Source of the DNA: Polyangiaceae bacterium | Lineage (GTDB): Bacteria; Myxococcota_A; Polyangia; Polyangiales; Polyangiaceae | DNA length: 64,000 bases | Reading direction: 5' to 3' | Assembly (NCBI GenBank): GCA_025937895.1 | Contig: JAICQL010000011.1 | Span: 1-64,000 of the forward strand | Shown: piece by piece, positions 26,398 through 35,781 of the stretch | Layout of the letters: each line of letters begins with the position of its first letter | Numbering within the stretch: the first letter of the stretch is position 1 | Notes under the pieces: generated by a model | The model's database searches: none | The model's input: the letters and a program-made list of their open reading frames with translations, nothing else | What the model was told of the DNA's origin: nothing | Translations under genes and position numbers: made by a program

Positions 26398-29300
26398 ATG
26401 CCTACCCCTTCGAACCTCGTGCGCCTGCCCACCGCGCGCGCCCTCTCCGGAGATGATTGCCGCCTGCTGGTCGAGAGTGTCTTCGACTACGCCATCTTCA
26501 TGCTCGACCCTCACGGGCAGGTGGCGACTTGGAACCGCGGGGCCGAGCGCATCCATGGCTACCGCGCGGACGAGATCGTGGGCCAGCCCTTCGCGACGTT
26601 CTTCTCGCCGGAGGAGATCGCTGCTCAGAAGCCGGAGCGCGCGCTGGAAGCGGCGGCGGCGCACGAGCGGATGGAGGCAGAGGGCTGGCGCAAGCGCAGA
26701 GATGGCTCGCGCTTCTGGGCCAACCTCGTGATCACCGTGCTGCGTGAGCCCGGCGGGCAGCTGCGTGGCTTCGGCGTGGTCGTTCGCGATCTGACCGACC
26801 GCCGCGCGGCGCAGGAGCAGCTGCGCCACGCGGACGAGCGCTGGCACCACCTGGTCGACGCCGTCGTCGACTACGCGATCTTCATGCTCGACTCCGAGGG
26901 GCGCGTCGCTACCTGGAACGTCGGCGCCTCACGGGTCAAGGGCTACGCCCCGCAGGAGATCATCGGCCGGCACTTCTCCGTCTTCTACACGCCCGAGGAT
27001 CGCGCCGCGGGCAAGCCGGAGCGGATCCTGGACATCGTGCGCAACGAGGGCCGCTACGAGGACGAGAGCTGGCGCTTGCGGCAAGATGGCACGCGCTTCT
27101 GGGCCAACGTCATCATCACGGCGCTGCGCGACACGGAGGGGGAGCTGTTCGGTTTTGCCAAGGTCACACGCGATCTGAGCGCGCGCCGCCACGTGGAGGA
27201 GGCGCTGCGCAGCTCGGAGGAGCGCTTTCGCCTGCTGGTGGAGAACGTTGCCGAATACGCCATCTACATGCTGGACCCGCGCGGCCGCATCACCACCTGG
27301 AACTTCGGCGCAGAGCGCATGAAGGGCTACGCGGCGCACGAGATCCTGGGGCACAGCTTCGAGCGCTTTTTTCCTGCCGAGGACGTGGCCAACGCCAAGC
27401 CGGAGCGGGAGCTGGCGGCCGCCCGCGAGCTCGGCCGCTTCGAGGACGAGGGCTGGCGAGTGCGCAAGGATGGCAGCCGCTTCTGGGCGAACGCGGTGCT
27501 CACCGCGCTGTATGCTCCGAACGGTGCTCTGATCGGCTTCGCAAAGATCACGCGCGACCTCACCGGCCGCCGCGAGGCGGAGGCGGCGGCCCGGCGTTTG
27601 CTGGTCGAACAGACCGCACGCGAGGTGGCAGAGAAGAGCGAAGCGGAGCTGCGCACCAGCCAGGAGCAATACCGCGCCCTGAGCAGGAGGCTCGAGATCG
27701 TGCTGGAGGGCGTGGCCGATGGCATCACGGTGGAGGACCGCTCCGGGCGCCTGGTGTTTGCCAACGCAGCAGCCGCCAGGATGTGGGGCTTCCGCTCGGG
27801 AAGCGAGCTGGCTCGAGCGTCGATCGCAGACCTCACCGCCCGCTTCGAGACGCTGGACACCGAGGGCAACCCATTTCCGGTGGAGGAGCTGCCAACGAGG
27901 CGAGTGTTTGCGGGGGCGGACTCGCCGAATGCCGTGCTGCACGTGCGCGAGCGCAGCTCGCAGCGCGACTGGTGGCTGCTGGCGCGCGCTGGCGCGGTGC
28001 TGGACGCTGGCGGCCGTCCCGAGCTGGCCATCAGCATCTGGCACGACATCTCTGCGCAACGCCGCTACGAGGTTCAGGCCAAGTACCTGGGTGAGGCCAC
28101 GGCAGCCCTGGGCAGCTCCCTGGTCCACTCGGAGATGCTCGGCACCCTCGCGCGCCTGCTCGTACCCGGCATGGCCAAGCGGTGCTCCATCTACCTGGTA
28201 GACAACGATCAGCTGCGCGAGGCAGCGGCGGCCCACGCCGAGCCTGCCAGGGACATCGGCGCACAGAGCAGCCGGCCCGCGCAGCCACTCGGCCGCGAGC
28301 AAGCGAGCGGCCTCTGGAGCGTCATTCACAGCGGCGCGCCTGCCGTCTTCCATGATCTCACCGAGCAGAGCGCGCCCAGCGCCAGCAGCACCGCCGAGGC
28401 GCTGGGCTGGCCCCAAAGCAGCCGCATCAGCGCCGCGCTAATCGTGCCGCTGCGCGTGCGGCACCGGGTGATCGGTGCGCTCGCGCTCGCGTGTACCAAG
28501 CCAGGCAGCCGCTATGACGACAGCGACGTGGCTTTGATCGAGGAGCTGGGGCGGCGCGCGGGGGTGGCCGTCGAGAATGCTCAGCTGTTCGAGGCCGCGC
28601 AGGAGGCGCTGAACCGGGCGGAAGAAGCGGGGCGCGCCAAGGACGAATTTCTGGCCATCGTCTCCCACGAGCTGAGAACGCCGTTGAGCGCCATCCTGGG
28701 CTGGTCGACCCTGCTCAAGGATCGGGTGAAGGACCCTGCCACGGCCAAGCCGATCGAGGTGATCCATCGCAATGCCCAGGCGCAGGTCAAGATCATCGAT
28801 GACATCCTCGACGTGTCCCGAGTGATCACCGGCAAGTTCCAGCTCGAGCCAAGACCGATGGATCTGGTCGCTGTCGCGCGCGACGCCCTGGAGGTGGTTC
28901 GGCCCTCCGCCGACGCCAAGAAGATCCGGCTGCTCTTTACCAGAGGCCAGGATTATTGCCTGCTCGTCGCTGACCCGGGGCGGATCCAGCAGGTGATCTG
29001 GAACCTGCTCTCCAACGCCGTCAAGTTCACCGAGCCCGGCGGGCGAGTCGAGCTGAGCCTTGCGCAGGAGGCATCCCAGGTCGTGCTGACGGTGCAAGAC
29101 AACGGTCGCGGCATCGCGGCCAGCTTTCTGCCGTTCGTGTTCGATCGTTTCAAGCAGGCGGAGGCCGCCACCACCCGGCGCGTGGGCGGCCTGGGGCTGG
29201 GGCTGGCCCTGGTCCGCTACATCGTGGAGCTCCACGGTGGACGAGCCAGCGCCACCAGCCCGGGGCTCGGCCAGGGTGCAACCTTCACCATCAGCCTGCC

Positions 29301-29775
29301 CGTTCGTGCGGCCTTGCCGCTGCCACACGAGCCCGACCCGCCCTCGGAGCATGCGCCGCAGGAGCGTGACGTGTCCGCGACCTCGCTCCACGGCCTGCGC
29401 GTACTGGTGGTGGATGATGAGCCGGATGCGTGCGAGCTGATCGCCATGGTGCTGGCTCAGGCCGGCGCCGAGGTGCAAGCGGCGCGCTCCGCCACCGACG
29501 GCTTCCAGCGCTTCCAGCAGTTCCAGCCCGATGTGCTCGTCAGTGACATCGGCATGCCGGAGGAGGACGGCTACTCGCTCATCCGTCGCATCCGCGCGCT
29601 GGAGAGCGCGAAGGGCGGCAAGACACCTGCCGTGGCTCTCACTGCGTTCGCACAGGAAGAGGACCGCAAGCGAGCGCTGGCGGCGGGCTTCACCACCCAC
29701 GTGCGCAAGCCGGTCGAGCCCGCGCTCCTGACCGGTACAGTGGCCAGGCTTGCGAGCGAGCGCCAGGAGGATTGA
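26398..29775 (+). CDS. Multi-PAS/GAF hybrid histidine kinase
   Basis: This is a 1125-residue protein without membrane helices. Three closely similar PAS-PAC units fill residues about 20-400; each has a core like DYAIFMLDPxGxVxTWN, then GYxxxEI and EGWRxRKDGSRFWAN. A fourth PAS (about 425-560) and a GAF domain (about 565-735) follow. HisKA has His757 in IVSHELRTPL. The HATPase shows NLLSNAVKFT and GLGLGLALV, and the C-terminal receiver has Asp1050 in VSDIGMPEEDGY. It should autophosphorylate and pass phosphate to its own receiver. The first three PAS units look like recent tandem duplications. It stands alone, with no regulator gene beside it. Confidence 0.92.
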   Translation: MPTPSNLVRLPTARALSGDDCRLLVESVFDYAIFMLDPHGQVATWNRGAERIHGYRADEIVGQPFATFFSPEEIAAQKPERALEAAAAHERMEAEGWRKRRDGSRFWANLVITVLREPGGQLRGFGVVVRDLTDRRAAQEQLRHADERWHHLVDAVVDYAIFMLDSEGRVATWNVGASRVKGYAPQEIIGRHFSVFYTPEDRAAGKPERILDIVRNEGRYEDESWRLRQDGTRFWANVIITALRDTEGELFGFAKVTRDLSARRHVEEALRSSEERFRLLVENVAEYAIYMLDPRGRITTWNFGAERMKGYAAHEILGHSFERFFPAEDVANAKPERELAAARELGRFEDEGWRVRKDGSRFWANAVLTALYAPNGALIGFAKITRDLTGRREAEAAARRLLVEQTAREVAEKSEAELRTSQEQYRALSRRLEIVLEGVADGITVEDRSGRLVFANAAAARMWGFRSGSELARASIADLTARFETLDTEGNPFPVEELPTRRVFAGADSPNAVLHVRERSSQRDWWLLARAGAVLDAGGRPELAISIWHDISAQRRYEVQAKYLGEATAALGSSLVHSEMLGTLARLLVPGMAKRCSIYLVDNDQLREAAAAHAEPARDIGAQSSRPAQPLGREQASGLWSVIHSGAPAVFHDLTEQSAPSASSTAEALGWPQSSRISAALIVPLRVRHRVIGALALACTKPGSRYDDSDVALIEELGRRAGVAVENAQLFEAAQEALNRAEEAGRAKDEFLAIVSHELRTPLSAILGWSTLLKDRVKDPATAKPIEVIHRNAQAQVKIIDDILDVSRVITGKFQLEPRPMDLVAVARDALEVVRPSADAKKIRLLFTRGQDYCLLVADPGRIQQVIWNLLSNAVKFTEPGGRVELSLAQEASQVVLTVQDNGRGIAASFLPFVFDRFKQAEAATTRRVGGLGLGLALVRYIVELHGGRASATSPGLGQGATFTISLPVRAALPLPHEPDPPSEHAPQERDVSATSLHGLRVLVVDDEPDACELIAMVLAQAGAEVQAARSATDGFQRFQQFQPDVLVSDIGMPEEDGYSLIRRIRALESAKGGKTPAVALTAFAQEEDRKRALAAGFTTHVRKPVEPALLTGTVARLASERQED

Positions 29776-30049
29776 GCGCTGCCGGAACGCAGGTCCGTGC
29801 GGCATCACCTCGCGGGGGGACGCTCGAAGCGGCACGATTGAATACAGGCCGCGGCTCAGCACCCGTTTCTAGAAACGCCGGCATTTTATCGACAAAGGTG
29901 AGCTGTGCTCTTCCGAGCCGGCTCCCAGAAGCAAGCGCACCCCCATCGCGCCCTGTAGGACCTCCTGGGCCTCGACCCCCGCAGGACGAATGCACCGAGG
30001 GACGTTGCAGCGGCGCGGTGGGGGCAGCGCCCTGCCGCGCAGCTGGCGG

Positions 30050-30859
30050 CTAGCGGCCCAGATGCTGCGTCATCCAGGCGCTCGCGAAGGGCACCAGGTC
30101 GGCGCCGTCCAGCAGCTCCGCCCGGGCGTTGCCCACCCTGCCCTGCCGCCCCCGGCCCTGCCCCAGGTACTCCTGCAAGATCAGCCCGAAGTAGTCGGGC
30201 CCGTCGAAGTCCACGATGCCGCTGCTGTCATCCAGTGCCTCCACCCGTACGATGGCCGTGCCCTGTCCGCGCTTGACCTTGCGGTAGCGCACCACACGCC
30301 GCTTGTGCGGCACCTGCGCCAGATATTCGGCATGGTGGAGCAACGTGACCGTGTCGATGTCCGCGCCCAATCGCAGCACCTTGCCGCCCGCGCTCACCAG
30401 CCGCTCCAGCGCAGAGCCAGGGCCGTAGTAGTCGTCCCACGGCGGCTCTGCCACCAGCGCCGCAGCCAGCCGCCCGCGCGCCCCGAAGCGCCCCTCCGGA
30501 TGATCGCTCACCAAGGTGCCCGGCAGCTGCCGGAACACCTCCGCCAGCACCCCCAGGTCCGCCTCCGCGGGCGTGACCGCCGCATCAAACGGCTCAGCCT
30601 CAACCAGCAGCGCCGCGCGCTCCGCCTCCGGACGCTCATTCACCCAGGCCCAGGCATCCCTGGCGCCCAGCACCATCAGCAGCGTGCCCTGCTTGCCCAC
30701 CGCGCGCTCCAGCCCCGCAACGACCCCCGCGGCTCCGCCCTCCACCGGCCCCAGCTTGCGCAGCGAGGCGTGCACCATCAGCACGTCCCCCGCGTGCACG
30801 CCGAGATCCCGAAGCTCACTCGCGAGCTGCTCCACCGAGCGCGGCTGGCCCTGCTCCAT
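30050..30859 (-). CDS. AAC(3)-family N-acetyltransferase-like protein
   Basis: This is a protein of about 269 residues of the aminoglycoside 3-N-acetyltransferase family. It has VLMVHASLRKLGPVEGGA near residue 30, GTLLMVLGARDAW, and SDHPEGRFGARG in the middle. The family transfers acetyl from acetyl-CoA to an amine, but many chromosomal members have unknown substrates, so resistance should not be assumed. The ATG at 30859 starts at MEQGQPRSVEQLASEL, which fits the family. The frame upstream, open to 30964, runs through a tandem repeat and is probably not coding. Confidence 0.8.
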   Translation of the reverse strand: MEQGQPRSVEQLASELRDLGVHAGDVLMVHASLRKLGPVEGGAAGVVAGLERAVGKQGTLLMVLGARDAWAWVNERPEAERAALLVEAEPFDAAVTPAEADLGVLAEVFRQLPGTLVSDHPEGRFGARGRLAAALVAEPPWDDYYGPGSALERLVSAGGKVLRLGADIDTVTLLHHAEYLAQVPHKRRVVRYRKVKRGQGTAIVRVEALDDSSGIVDFDGPDYFGLILQEYLGQGRGRQGRVGNARAELLDGADLVPFASAWMTQHLGR

Positions 30860-30890
30860 GCTGGCTCGAGCATGGGGCTGCAGCGCACTC

Positions 30891-30940
30891 CCGGCAAGAA
30901 GCGAGCGTCCCCGGCAAGAAGCGAGCGTCCCCGGCGAGAA
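30891..30940. repeat. Tandem repeat, 20-bp unit, 2.5 copies
   Basis: The unit ccggcaagaagcgagcgtcc occurs twice exactly and then in half. It lies just upstream of the AAC(3)-like gene, in its presumed leader region. Confidence 0.85.
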
Positions 30941-31101
30941 GGTAGCCGCCAGCCGCCCGAACATTACGCTCGCGCGTGGCAGGCAGCCACGCTCGCCCTG
31001 CCAGGCGCAAGGCCCCGGCGCTCTGCGCCGCGACGCTCATTGCGCTCTCGCGGGGCACGTGAAATCATGGGCTGCGGCGCGCTCGCGCGGCACCTGTACC
31101 C

Positions 31102-32253
31102 ATGCCATCCCACCTGCATGCTGCTCTGGCACAGCTAGATGTGACACTGGCCGCTGCCCAGCGGCGGCTGCGGCGCAGCCTGGGCCGCGCCGAAGAGGTG
31201 CGGCTCTTGCCCTATCGAAGCTGGGTCACGCCAGGTCGCTGCGTGGTGCTCGGCAGAGCGCTGCTCGCCGATGTTGCGCTGCAGGCGCAGGTTCAGCGCT
31301 GGCCGCGCCTGATGCGCGTGGTTCACGAAAAATTCGTGACCCTCGAGAGCCGGCCGGTGTCGGTGCGCGTGACGTGGGAGGGGCAGTCGTCCACGATCAT
31401 GAGCGACTCGGGTGGGTTCATCGATGCTGGGTTCCCTCTCCCGGGGCCACCTCCCAGCGCGTTGACGAGGGCGCTGATTGCGCTGGCAGATGAGCCGCAG
31501 GCCGCGGCGGTGCCGGTGGAGGTGTTCGGGCTCCACCCGCGCGCCGCGTTTGGTGTCATCAGCGACATCGACGACACGGTGCTGGAGACGGAGCTGACCA
31601 ACCCGTGGCGGCGGTTTCTCCAGCTCATGTACAGCCGGGAGCGCATGCGCCTGCCCTTCGAGGGCATCGCGGCGCTGTACCAGGCGATGGCGCAGCCGCA
31701 TAATCCCATCTTTTACGTCTCGAATGCGCCCTGGAACCTGTACCCGCACGTGGTCGAGTTGCTCGACCATCACGAGATCCCGAGAGGCCCCCTCTTGCTC
31801 CGCGACTCACGCATCGCCGAGCGCCTCGTGCGCGACGAGGCGAGCGGGGAGGTGCTGGTGCACAAGCAGCGGGCGCTGCGCCGCATCTTCGAGGAGCACC
31901 CCAACCTGGCCTTCGTGCTGCTGGGCGACAGCAGCCGGCGTGATCCGCTGCGCTTCGTGGAGATCGCCGAGGCCTTTCCGGGGCGGGTGGCGGCGATCTA
32001 CATCCGCCGCGTGCATGGCATTCTGGCCCGCCGCGGCAGCCTCGATCGGCTGGAGCAGCGCGCGCGGAAGGTGGGGGTCGAGCTGCTGATCGCCGACGAT
32101 ACGGTCACCATTGCCAAGCACGCGCGCAGCCGCGGCTTCCTGACCAGCGGCGAGGTCGGCCAGGTGCAGGAGGGCAAGGCCCGCGATGAGCGGGCTCCCT
32201 CGATCGAAAGCGCCGCGGCGGCCCGCGCATCCTCAAACGAGCCCGGAGGCTGA
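31102..32253 (+). CDS. App1-family phosphatase (DUF2183)
   Basis: This is a 383-residue protein. The catalytic acidic motif is DIDDT at 155-159, followed by IFYVSNAPWNLYPHVVELL and IPRGPLLLRD, the hallmark of the App1/DUF2183 family (HAD-like; yeast App1 is a phosphatidate phosphatase). A later LGDSSRRDPLRF gives the remaining HAD motif. It overlaps the next gene, a diacylglycerol kinase-like enzyme, by one base (TGATG). A phosphatidate phosphatase and a lipid kinase in one operon would catalyse opposite steps between diacylglycerol and phosphatidate; that substrate pairing is inferred. Confidence 0.82.
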   Translation: MPSHLHAALAQLDVTLAAAQRRLRRSLGRAEEVRLLPYRSWVTPGRCVVLGRALLADVALQAQVQRWPRLMRVVHEKFVTLESRPVSVRVTWEGQSSTIMSDSGGFIDAGFPLPGPPPSALTRALIALADEPQAAAVPVEVFGLHPRAAFGVISDIDDTVLETELTNPWRRFLQLMYSRERMRLPFEGIAALYQAMAQPHNPIFYVSNAPWNLYPHVVELLDHHEIPRGPLLLRDSRIAERLVRDEASGEVLVHKQRALRRIFEEHPNLAFVLLGDSSRRDPLRFVEIAEAFPGRVAAIYIRRVHGILARRGSLDRLEQRARKVGVELLIADDTVTIAKHARSRGFLTSGEVGQVQEGKARDERAPSIESAAAARASSNEPGG

Positions 32254-33161
32254 TGAAGACCGCATTGTTGATGAACGGGGCGGCCGGATCGGTGGAGGCT
32301 CAGGGTGAGCTGGCTCACGACCGCGCGAAGCAGCTGGGCTGGGACGTGCACTTCAGCGGTGAGCGCAAGGGCAGCGAGCTGGCTCGGGAGCTCGCCGAGA
32401 GCGGCTACGACATGGTCGTGGCGGGCGGCGGTGACGGCACCGTGCGCCAGGTGGTGCAGGGGCTGAGCGAGGCCTCGCGCAAGGTGGTGTTTGGGGTCTT
32501 GCCGCTGGGCACTGGCAACGATCTAGCCCGCGCGCTGCGCATGCCGCTCGAGCTGGAGCCGGCGCTCGAGGCGCTCGCGCGCGCCGAGGGCGACTCACGC
32601 ATCGCACCCATCGATCTGCTGTCGCTCACCCATGGCCAGAGCGTGTCCGTGTGCGCCAACTCGGTCAACGGCGGCATCGCCCCGCTGATCACCGAGCAGC
32701 TCGATGCAGAGCTCAAGGCCAAGCTGGGCCCCCTGGCGTTCCTGTGGGCGGCGCTCGGCAGCCTGAAGCAGCTCGAGAGCTGGCCGGTGCGCTACCGCGT
32801 GGACGGCGGTGCCGTGCGCGAGTCGCGCGTCGTTGCCTTCGTAATCGCCAACGGCGGTAGCGTGGGCGGAGGCGTGCAGGTGGCGCCCGTGGCAAAGCCG
32901 GACGACGGCTTCCTCGATCTGGTGGTCATCAGCGCCGAAGCGTCCATCGCCGAGCTCACCATCGCGGCCATCCAGGCGAAGTTTGGTGACCTGTTCAAGA
33001 GCAGCTGCGTCGAGCACGTACGCGCTCAGAGCATCCAGCTCGTGGAGCAACCCGCCGACCTCGCGTTTACCGTTGACGGTGAGATCATGAGCGAGCGCCT
33101 GCAGGAGGTACGCGTCTTACCCTCCGCCCTGCGTGCCGTGATGGGCGAACTTGACGGATAG
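32253..33161 (+). CDS. Diacylglycerol kinase-like lipid kinase (YegS/BmrU family)
   Basis: This is a 302-residue protein. The nucleotide-binding loop is GGGDGT (58-63) and the second family motif GTGNDLA lies at 86-92. SVNGGIAP and FTVDGEIM follow in the C-terminal beta-domain. The family phosphorylates diacylglycerol or related lipids at the inner membrane. It is coupled to the App1-type phosphatase by a one-base overlap. No signal or membrane helix is present. Confidence 0.88.
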   Translation: MKTALLMNGAAGSVEAQGELAHDRAKQLGWDVHFSGERKGSELARELAESGYDMVVAGGGDGTVRQVVQGLSEASRKVVFGVLPLGTGNDLARALRMPLELEPALEALARAEGDSRIAPIDLLSLTHGQSVSVCANSVNGGIAPLITEQLDAELKAKLGPLAFLWAALGSLKQLESWPVRYRVDGGAVRESRVVAFVIANGGSVGGGVQVAPVAKPDDGFLDLVVISAEASIAELTIAAIQAKFGDLFKSSCVEHVRAQSIQLVEQPADLAFTVDGEIMSERLQEVRVLPSALRAVMGELDG

Positions 33162-33290
33162 TGCAAATCCGTGGCGCTCACGCGAGTGATTCGGAAGCCG
33201 GAGGCGGCGACCGAGGCAGCTGGTATGCGAGCGCCGCATCGGGCGACGGCTGTGGCGCTGCCGTATGCGCCAGAGCATGAGCCGGATCAG

Positions 33291-33364
33291 CGTCCCCGGC
33301 AAGAATCGAACTTGCGACCAATGCTTTAGGAAAGCACTGCTCTATCCAACTGAGCTACGGGGAC
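33291..33364 (-). tRNA. tRNA-Arg (anticodon CCT)
   Basis: Seventy-four bases fold into a cloverleaf: acceptor GTCCCCG/CGGGGAC, D-arm GCTC/GAGC, anticodon arm GTGCT/AGCAT with loop TTCCTAA, variable TGGTC, and T-arm GCAAG/CTTGC with loop TTCGATT. The anticodon CCT (33328-33330) reads AGG. The CCA end is not encoded; the discriminator base is G. Confidence 0.95.
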
Positions 33365-33527
33365 AGGCGGCGCGCCGGAGCGGCCACGGCAGCGTGGATA
33401 GCACAGAACTTCGCGCCGCCCGCAGCAAACCCACCGACTCGCAAGGCGGTCAGTGCCCCCCGCTGGCCTGGAGGCCAGGCTCCGTTTGTTTGGGTGGCGG
33501 CGAGGGGCTGGTTAGGCTGCTCGGGAG

Positions 33528-34976
33528 ATGGTGAAGCGGCAGCTGGATGCGCTGGTCGTGGGCTCGGGCCCGAACGGGCTGACGGCGGCGGCGTTTCTGG
33601 CTCGCGCGGGGCTGCGGGTGCGGGTGATCGAGGCAGAGCGGGACCTGGGTGGCGGGGTGCGCACGCGGGCGCTGACGTTGCCGGGCTATCGTCATGATCT
33701 GTGCTCGGCGGTGCACACGATGGGCTGCCTGTCGCCTGCGTTCGAGCTGCTGGGGCTGGAGGAGCACGGGCTGCGCTGGCTGTATCCGCCGGCGTCGCTG
33801 GCTCATCCGCTGGATGGCGGGCAGTGCGTGCTGCTGGAGCACTCGATCGAGGCCACTGCCGCGCAGCTGGGGGTCGATGAGCGAGCTTATCGCGAGCTGG
33901 TGCGCCCCTTCGTTCGCTCCCCCAAAAAACTCTTCGCCGATCTGCTGGCGCCGCTGGGCGTGCCGCGCCTGCCCTTCACTCTGGCGCGCTTTGGTTTGCT
34001 GGGGCTGCGCTCGGCTCGCGCGCTGGCCTTCGCAAAGTTTCGCGGTGAGGCGGCGCGGGCGCTGTTTGCGGGCTGCGCGGGGCACGGGGTGCAGCCGCTG
34101 GAGCACCCGCTCACGGCAGCATTCGGGCTCACCTTCTTGCTCGCGGGGCACGTGAAGACGTGGCCGGTGGCGCGCGGCGGCTCGAGCGCCATCGCCAGCG
34201 CGCTGCTCGCGGTGTGCCGGCGCTGGGGGGTGGAGCTGGTCACGGGCGAGCGCGTCTCGTCTTTGGGGCAGCTGCCACCCGCACGCGCCATCCTGTTCGA
34301 TCTGGCGCCGCGCCAGCTGGCGGAGATCGCGCGCAACGCGCTGCCGGCGCGCTACCTGCGGCAGCTGGAGCGCTATCGCATGGGGCCGGGCTGCTTCAAG
34401 CTGGACTGGGCGCTGGACGGACCCATCCCCTGGAGCAACCCGGCGGCGGCGCGCGCCGCGACTGTGCACGTGGGCGGCAGCTTCGACGAGCTGGCGCAGG
34501 CGGAGGCGGCGACGTGGCGCGGGCAGCTGGCGGAGAAGCCCTTCGTGCTGGTCACGCAGCAGAGCCTGTTCGACGCTCAGCGCGCGCCGCCGGGCAAGCA
34601 CACGGGCTACGCCTACTGCCACGTGCCGGCGGGCTGCACCCACGACTTCAGCGACGCCATCGAGCGCCAGATCGAGCGCTTCGCGCCGGGCTTTCGCCAG
34701 CGCATCCTGGCCCGCCACAAGCTGTTCCCGGCGGACGTGGAGGCGCACAACGCCAGCCACCTGGGCGGAGCCTTCACGGGCGGAGTGGCGGATCTGACCC
34801 AGCTGTTCACGCGGCCCGCGCCGCGGCTCGATCCGTACTCCACCCCCAACCCGCGCTTGTTTCTGTGCTCGCATGCCACGCCGCCGGGCGGCGGCGTGCA
34901 CGGCATGTGCGGCTTCTACGCGGCGCGCTCGGTGCTGCGAAAGCACTTCGGGCGGCAGCTGGCGCTGCCCCTATAG
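33528..34976 (+). CDS. FAD-dependent oxidoreductase, phytoene-desaturase-like (PYROXD2 type)
   Basis: This is a 482-residue flavoprotein. The dinucleotide loop is VVGSGPNGLTAA (residues 10-21), then IEAERDLGGGVRTRAL and YRHDLCSAVHTMG, as in NAD(P)/FAD amine-oxidase-type proteins related to phytoene desaturase. The C-terminal FAD motif is GGGVHGMCGFYAA. No other carotenoid genes are nearby, so a carotenoid role is not supported. The ATG has GGGAG directly upstream. It follows the tRNA gene after 163 bp and converges on the ACBP operon. Confidence 0.82.
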   Translation: MVKRQLDALVVGSGPNGLTAAAFLARAGLRVRVIEAERDLGGGVRTRALTLPGYRHDLCSAVHTMGCLSPAFELLGLEEHGLRWLYPPASLAHPLDGGQCVLLEHSIEATAAQLGVDERAYRELVRPFVRSPKKLFADLLAPLGVPRLPFTLARFGLLGLRSARALAFAKFRGEAARALFAGCAGHGVQPLEHPLTAAFGLTFLLAGHVKTWPVARGGSSAIASALLAVCRRWGVELVTGERVSSLGQLPPARAILFDLAPRQLAEIARNALPARYLRQLERYRMGPGCFKLDWALDGPIPWSNPAAARAATVHVGGSFDELAQAEAATWRGQLAEKPFVLVTQQSLFDAQRAPPGKHTGYAYCHVPAGCTHDFSDAIERQIERFAPGFRQRILARHKLFPADVEAHNASHLGGAFTGGVADLTQLFTRPAPRLDPYSTPNPRLFLCSHATPPGGGVHGMCGFYAARSVLRKHFGRQLALPL

Positions 34977-34983
34977 CTCCTGG

Positions 34984-35463
34984 CTACTCGTCGCTGCCCT
35001 CGTCGGGCGAGCTGGGTGGCTCGGGGCGCGGCTTGCGGGCGCGCGGCAAGATCCTGCGTGCAAACGCCACCAGGCCGCGATCGGCGCGCGCCATCTGCTC
35101 TTCGCTCTCCTTCAGCGCGTTCTCCCAGTACGCGGAGAAGCCGGGCACGCTGCTCACCACCCGGCGCATGGCCTCATCGTATACCAGCAGCTGGTGCAGC
35201 TCGCGCCGGTCTGGCTTCTGCTTCCAGGTCTGGAGGGTGACCCGCAGGTTCTCGTTCTCCAGCCGCAGCTGCTCCAGCTCCACCTTGATCTGCTTGGCGC
35301 CCTCGTGCGTGATCTCCATCTGGTCGTGCAGGTGAGAGTGCAGGCGCTGCACCTGTTGCTCGAGCTCGCGCCGGCGCCGCCAGCCGTTGAAGGCCACCAC
35401 GCAGGCTGCGAGCAGCCCGAGCCCCACGCCATAGGCAAACGCGGTCAGCTGGCCCGGATCCAC
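34984..35463 (-). CDS. Single-pass membrane protein with coiled coil
   Basis: This is a 159-residue protein. One N-terminal helix (LTAFAYGVGLGLLAACVVAF) is followed by a long cytoplasmic coiled coil (about 30-85, LEQQVQRLHSHLHDQM and on) and a basic, Pro-rich tail. I recognise no family. It is the last gene of the three-gene ACBP operon, starting four bases after the two-helix protein. Confidence 0.7.
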   Translation of the reverse strand: MDPGQLTAFAYGVGLGLLAACVVAFNGWRRRRELEQQVQRLHSHLHDQMEITHEGAKQIKVELEQLRLENENLRVTLQTWKQKPDRRELHQLLVYDEAMRRVVSSVPGFSAYWENALKESEEQMARADRGLVAFARRILPRARKPRPEPPSSPDEGSDE

Positions 35464-35467
35464 GGCG

Positions 35468-35767
35468 CTAGCTGACCCCGTGCTGCACGGGGGCCGCTGC
35501 AGCCGCGCGCGCGCTGCGGCGCTTGGCCAGCGCGCGGCGCACGAGCGCCAGGGCTATGGCCAGGACCAGCGCACCTGCAATGGCGGAGTACAGCTGCATG
35601 GCCACGAAGTCGCTCAACCCGTTGAGCACATCCACCTGGCAGTTGAAGCTGCCGCCGGGCGAGGTGAACCACCAGGAGGTGAGGCGCTGACCGACGAGGC
35701 TCCAGATGAGGAAGCCGAGAAAGCCTCCCGCCATCAGCTCGATCAGGGTGCGCTTGAGGACCTTCAT
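35468..35767 (-). CDS. Small two-helix membrane protein
   Basis: This is a 99-residue protein with helices at about 10-27 and 57-77 and a short loop containing GGSFNCQVDVLNGLSDF between them. The C-terminal tail is basic and alanine-rich. I recognise no family. It lies 14 bp after the acyl-CoA-binding protein gene and 4 bp before the coiled-coil membrane gene, so the three are probably one transcript. Confidence 0.7.
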   Translation of the reverse strand: MKVLKRTLIELMAGGFLGFLIWSLVGQRLTSWWFTSPGGSFNCQVDVLNGLSDFVAMQLYSAIAGALVLAIALALVRRALAKRRSARAAAAAPVQHGVS

Positions 35768-35781
35768 GCCGCGCCCCTGGC

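Noticed and set aside
30050..30859. Aminoglycoside resistance gene
   Set aside because: The protein belongs to the AAC(3) family, but chromosomal members often have other substrates; nothing here shows resistance or mobility.
30891..30940. CRISPR array
   Set aside because: The repeats are direct tandem copies without spacers. No cas gene is in the window.
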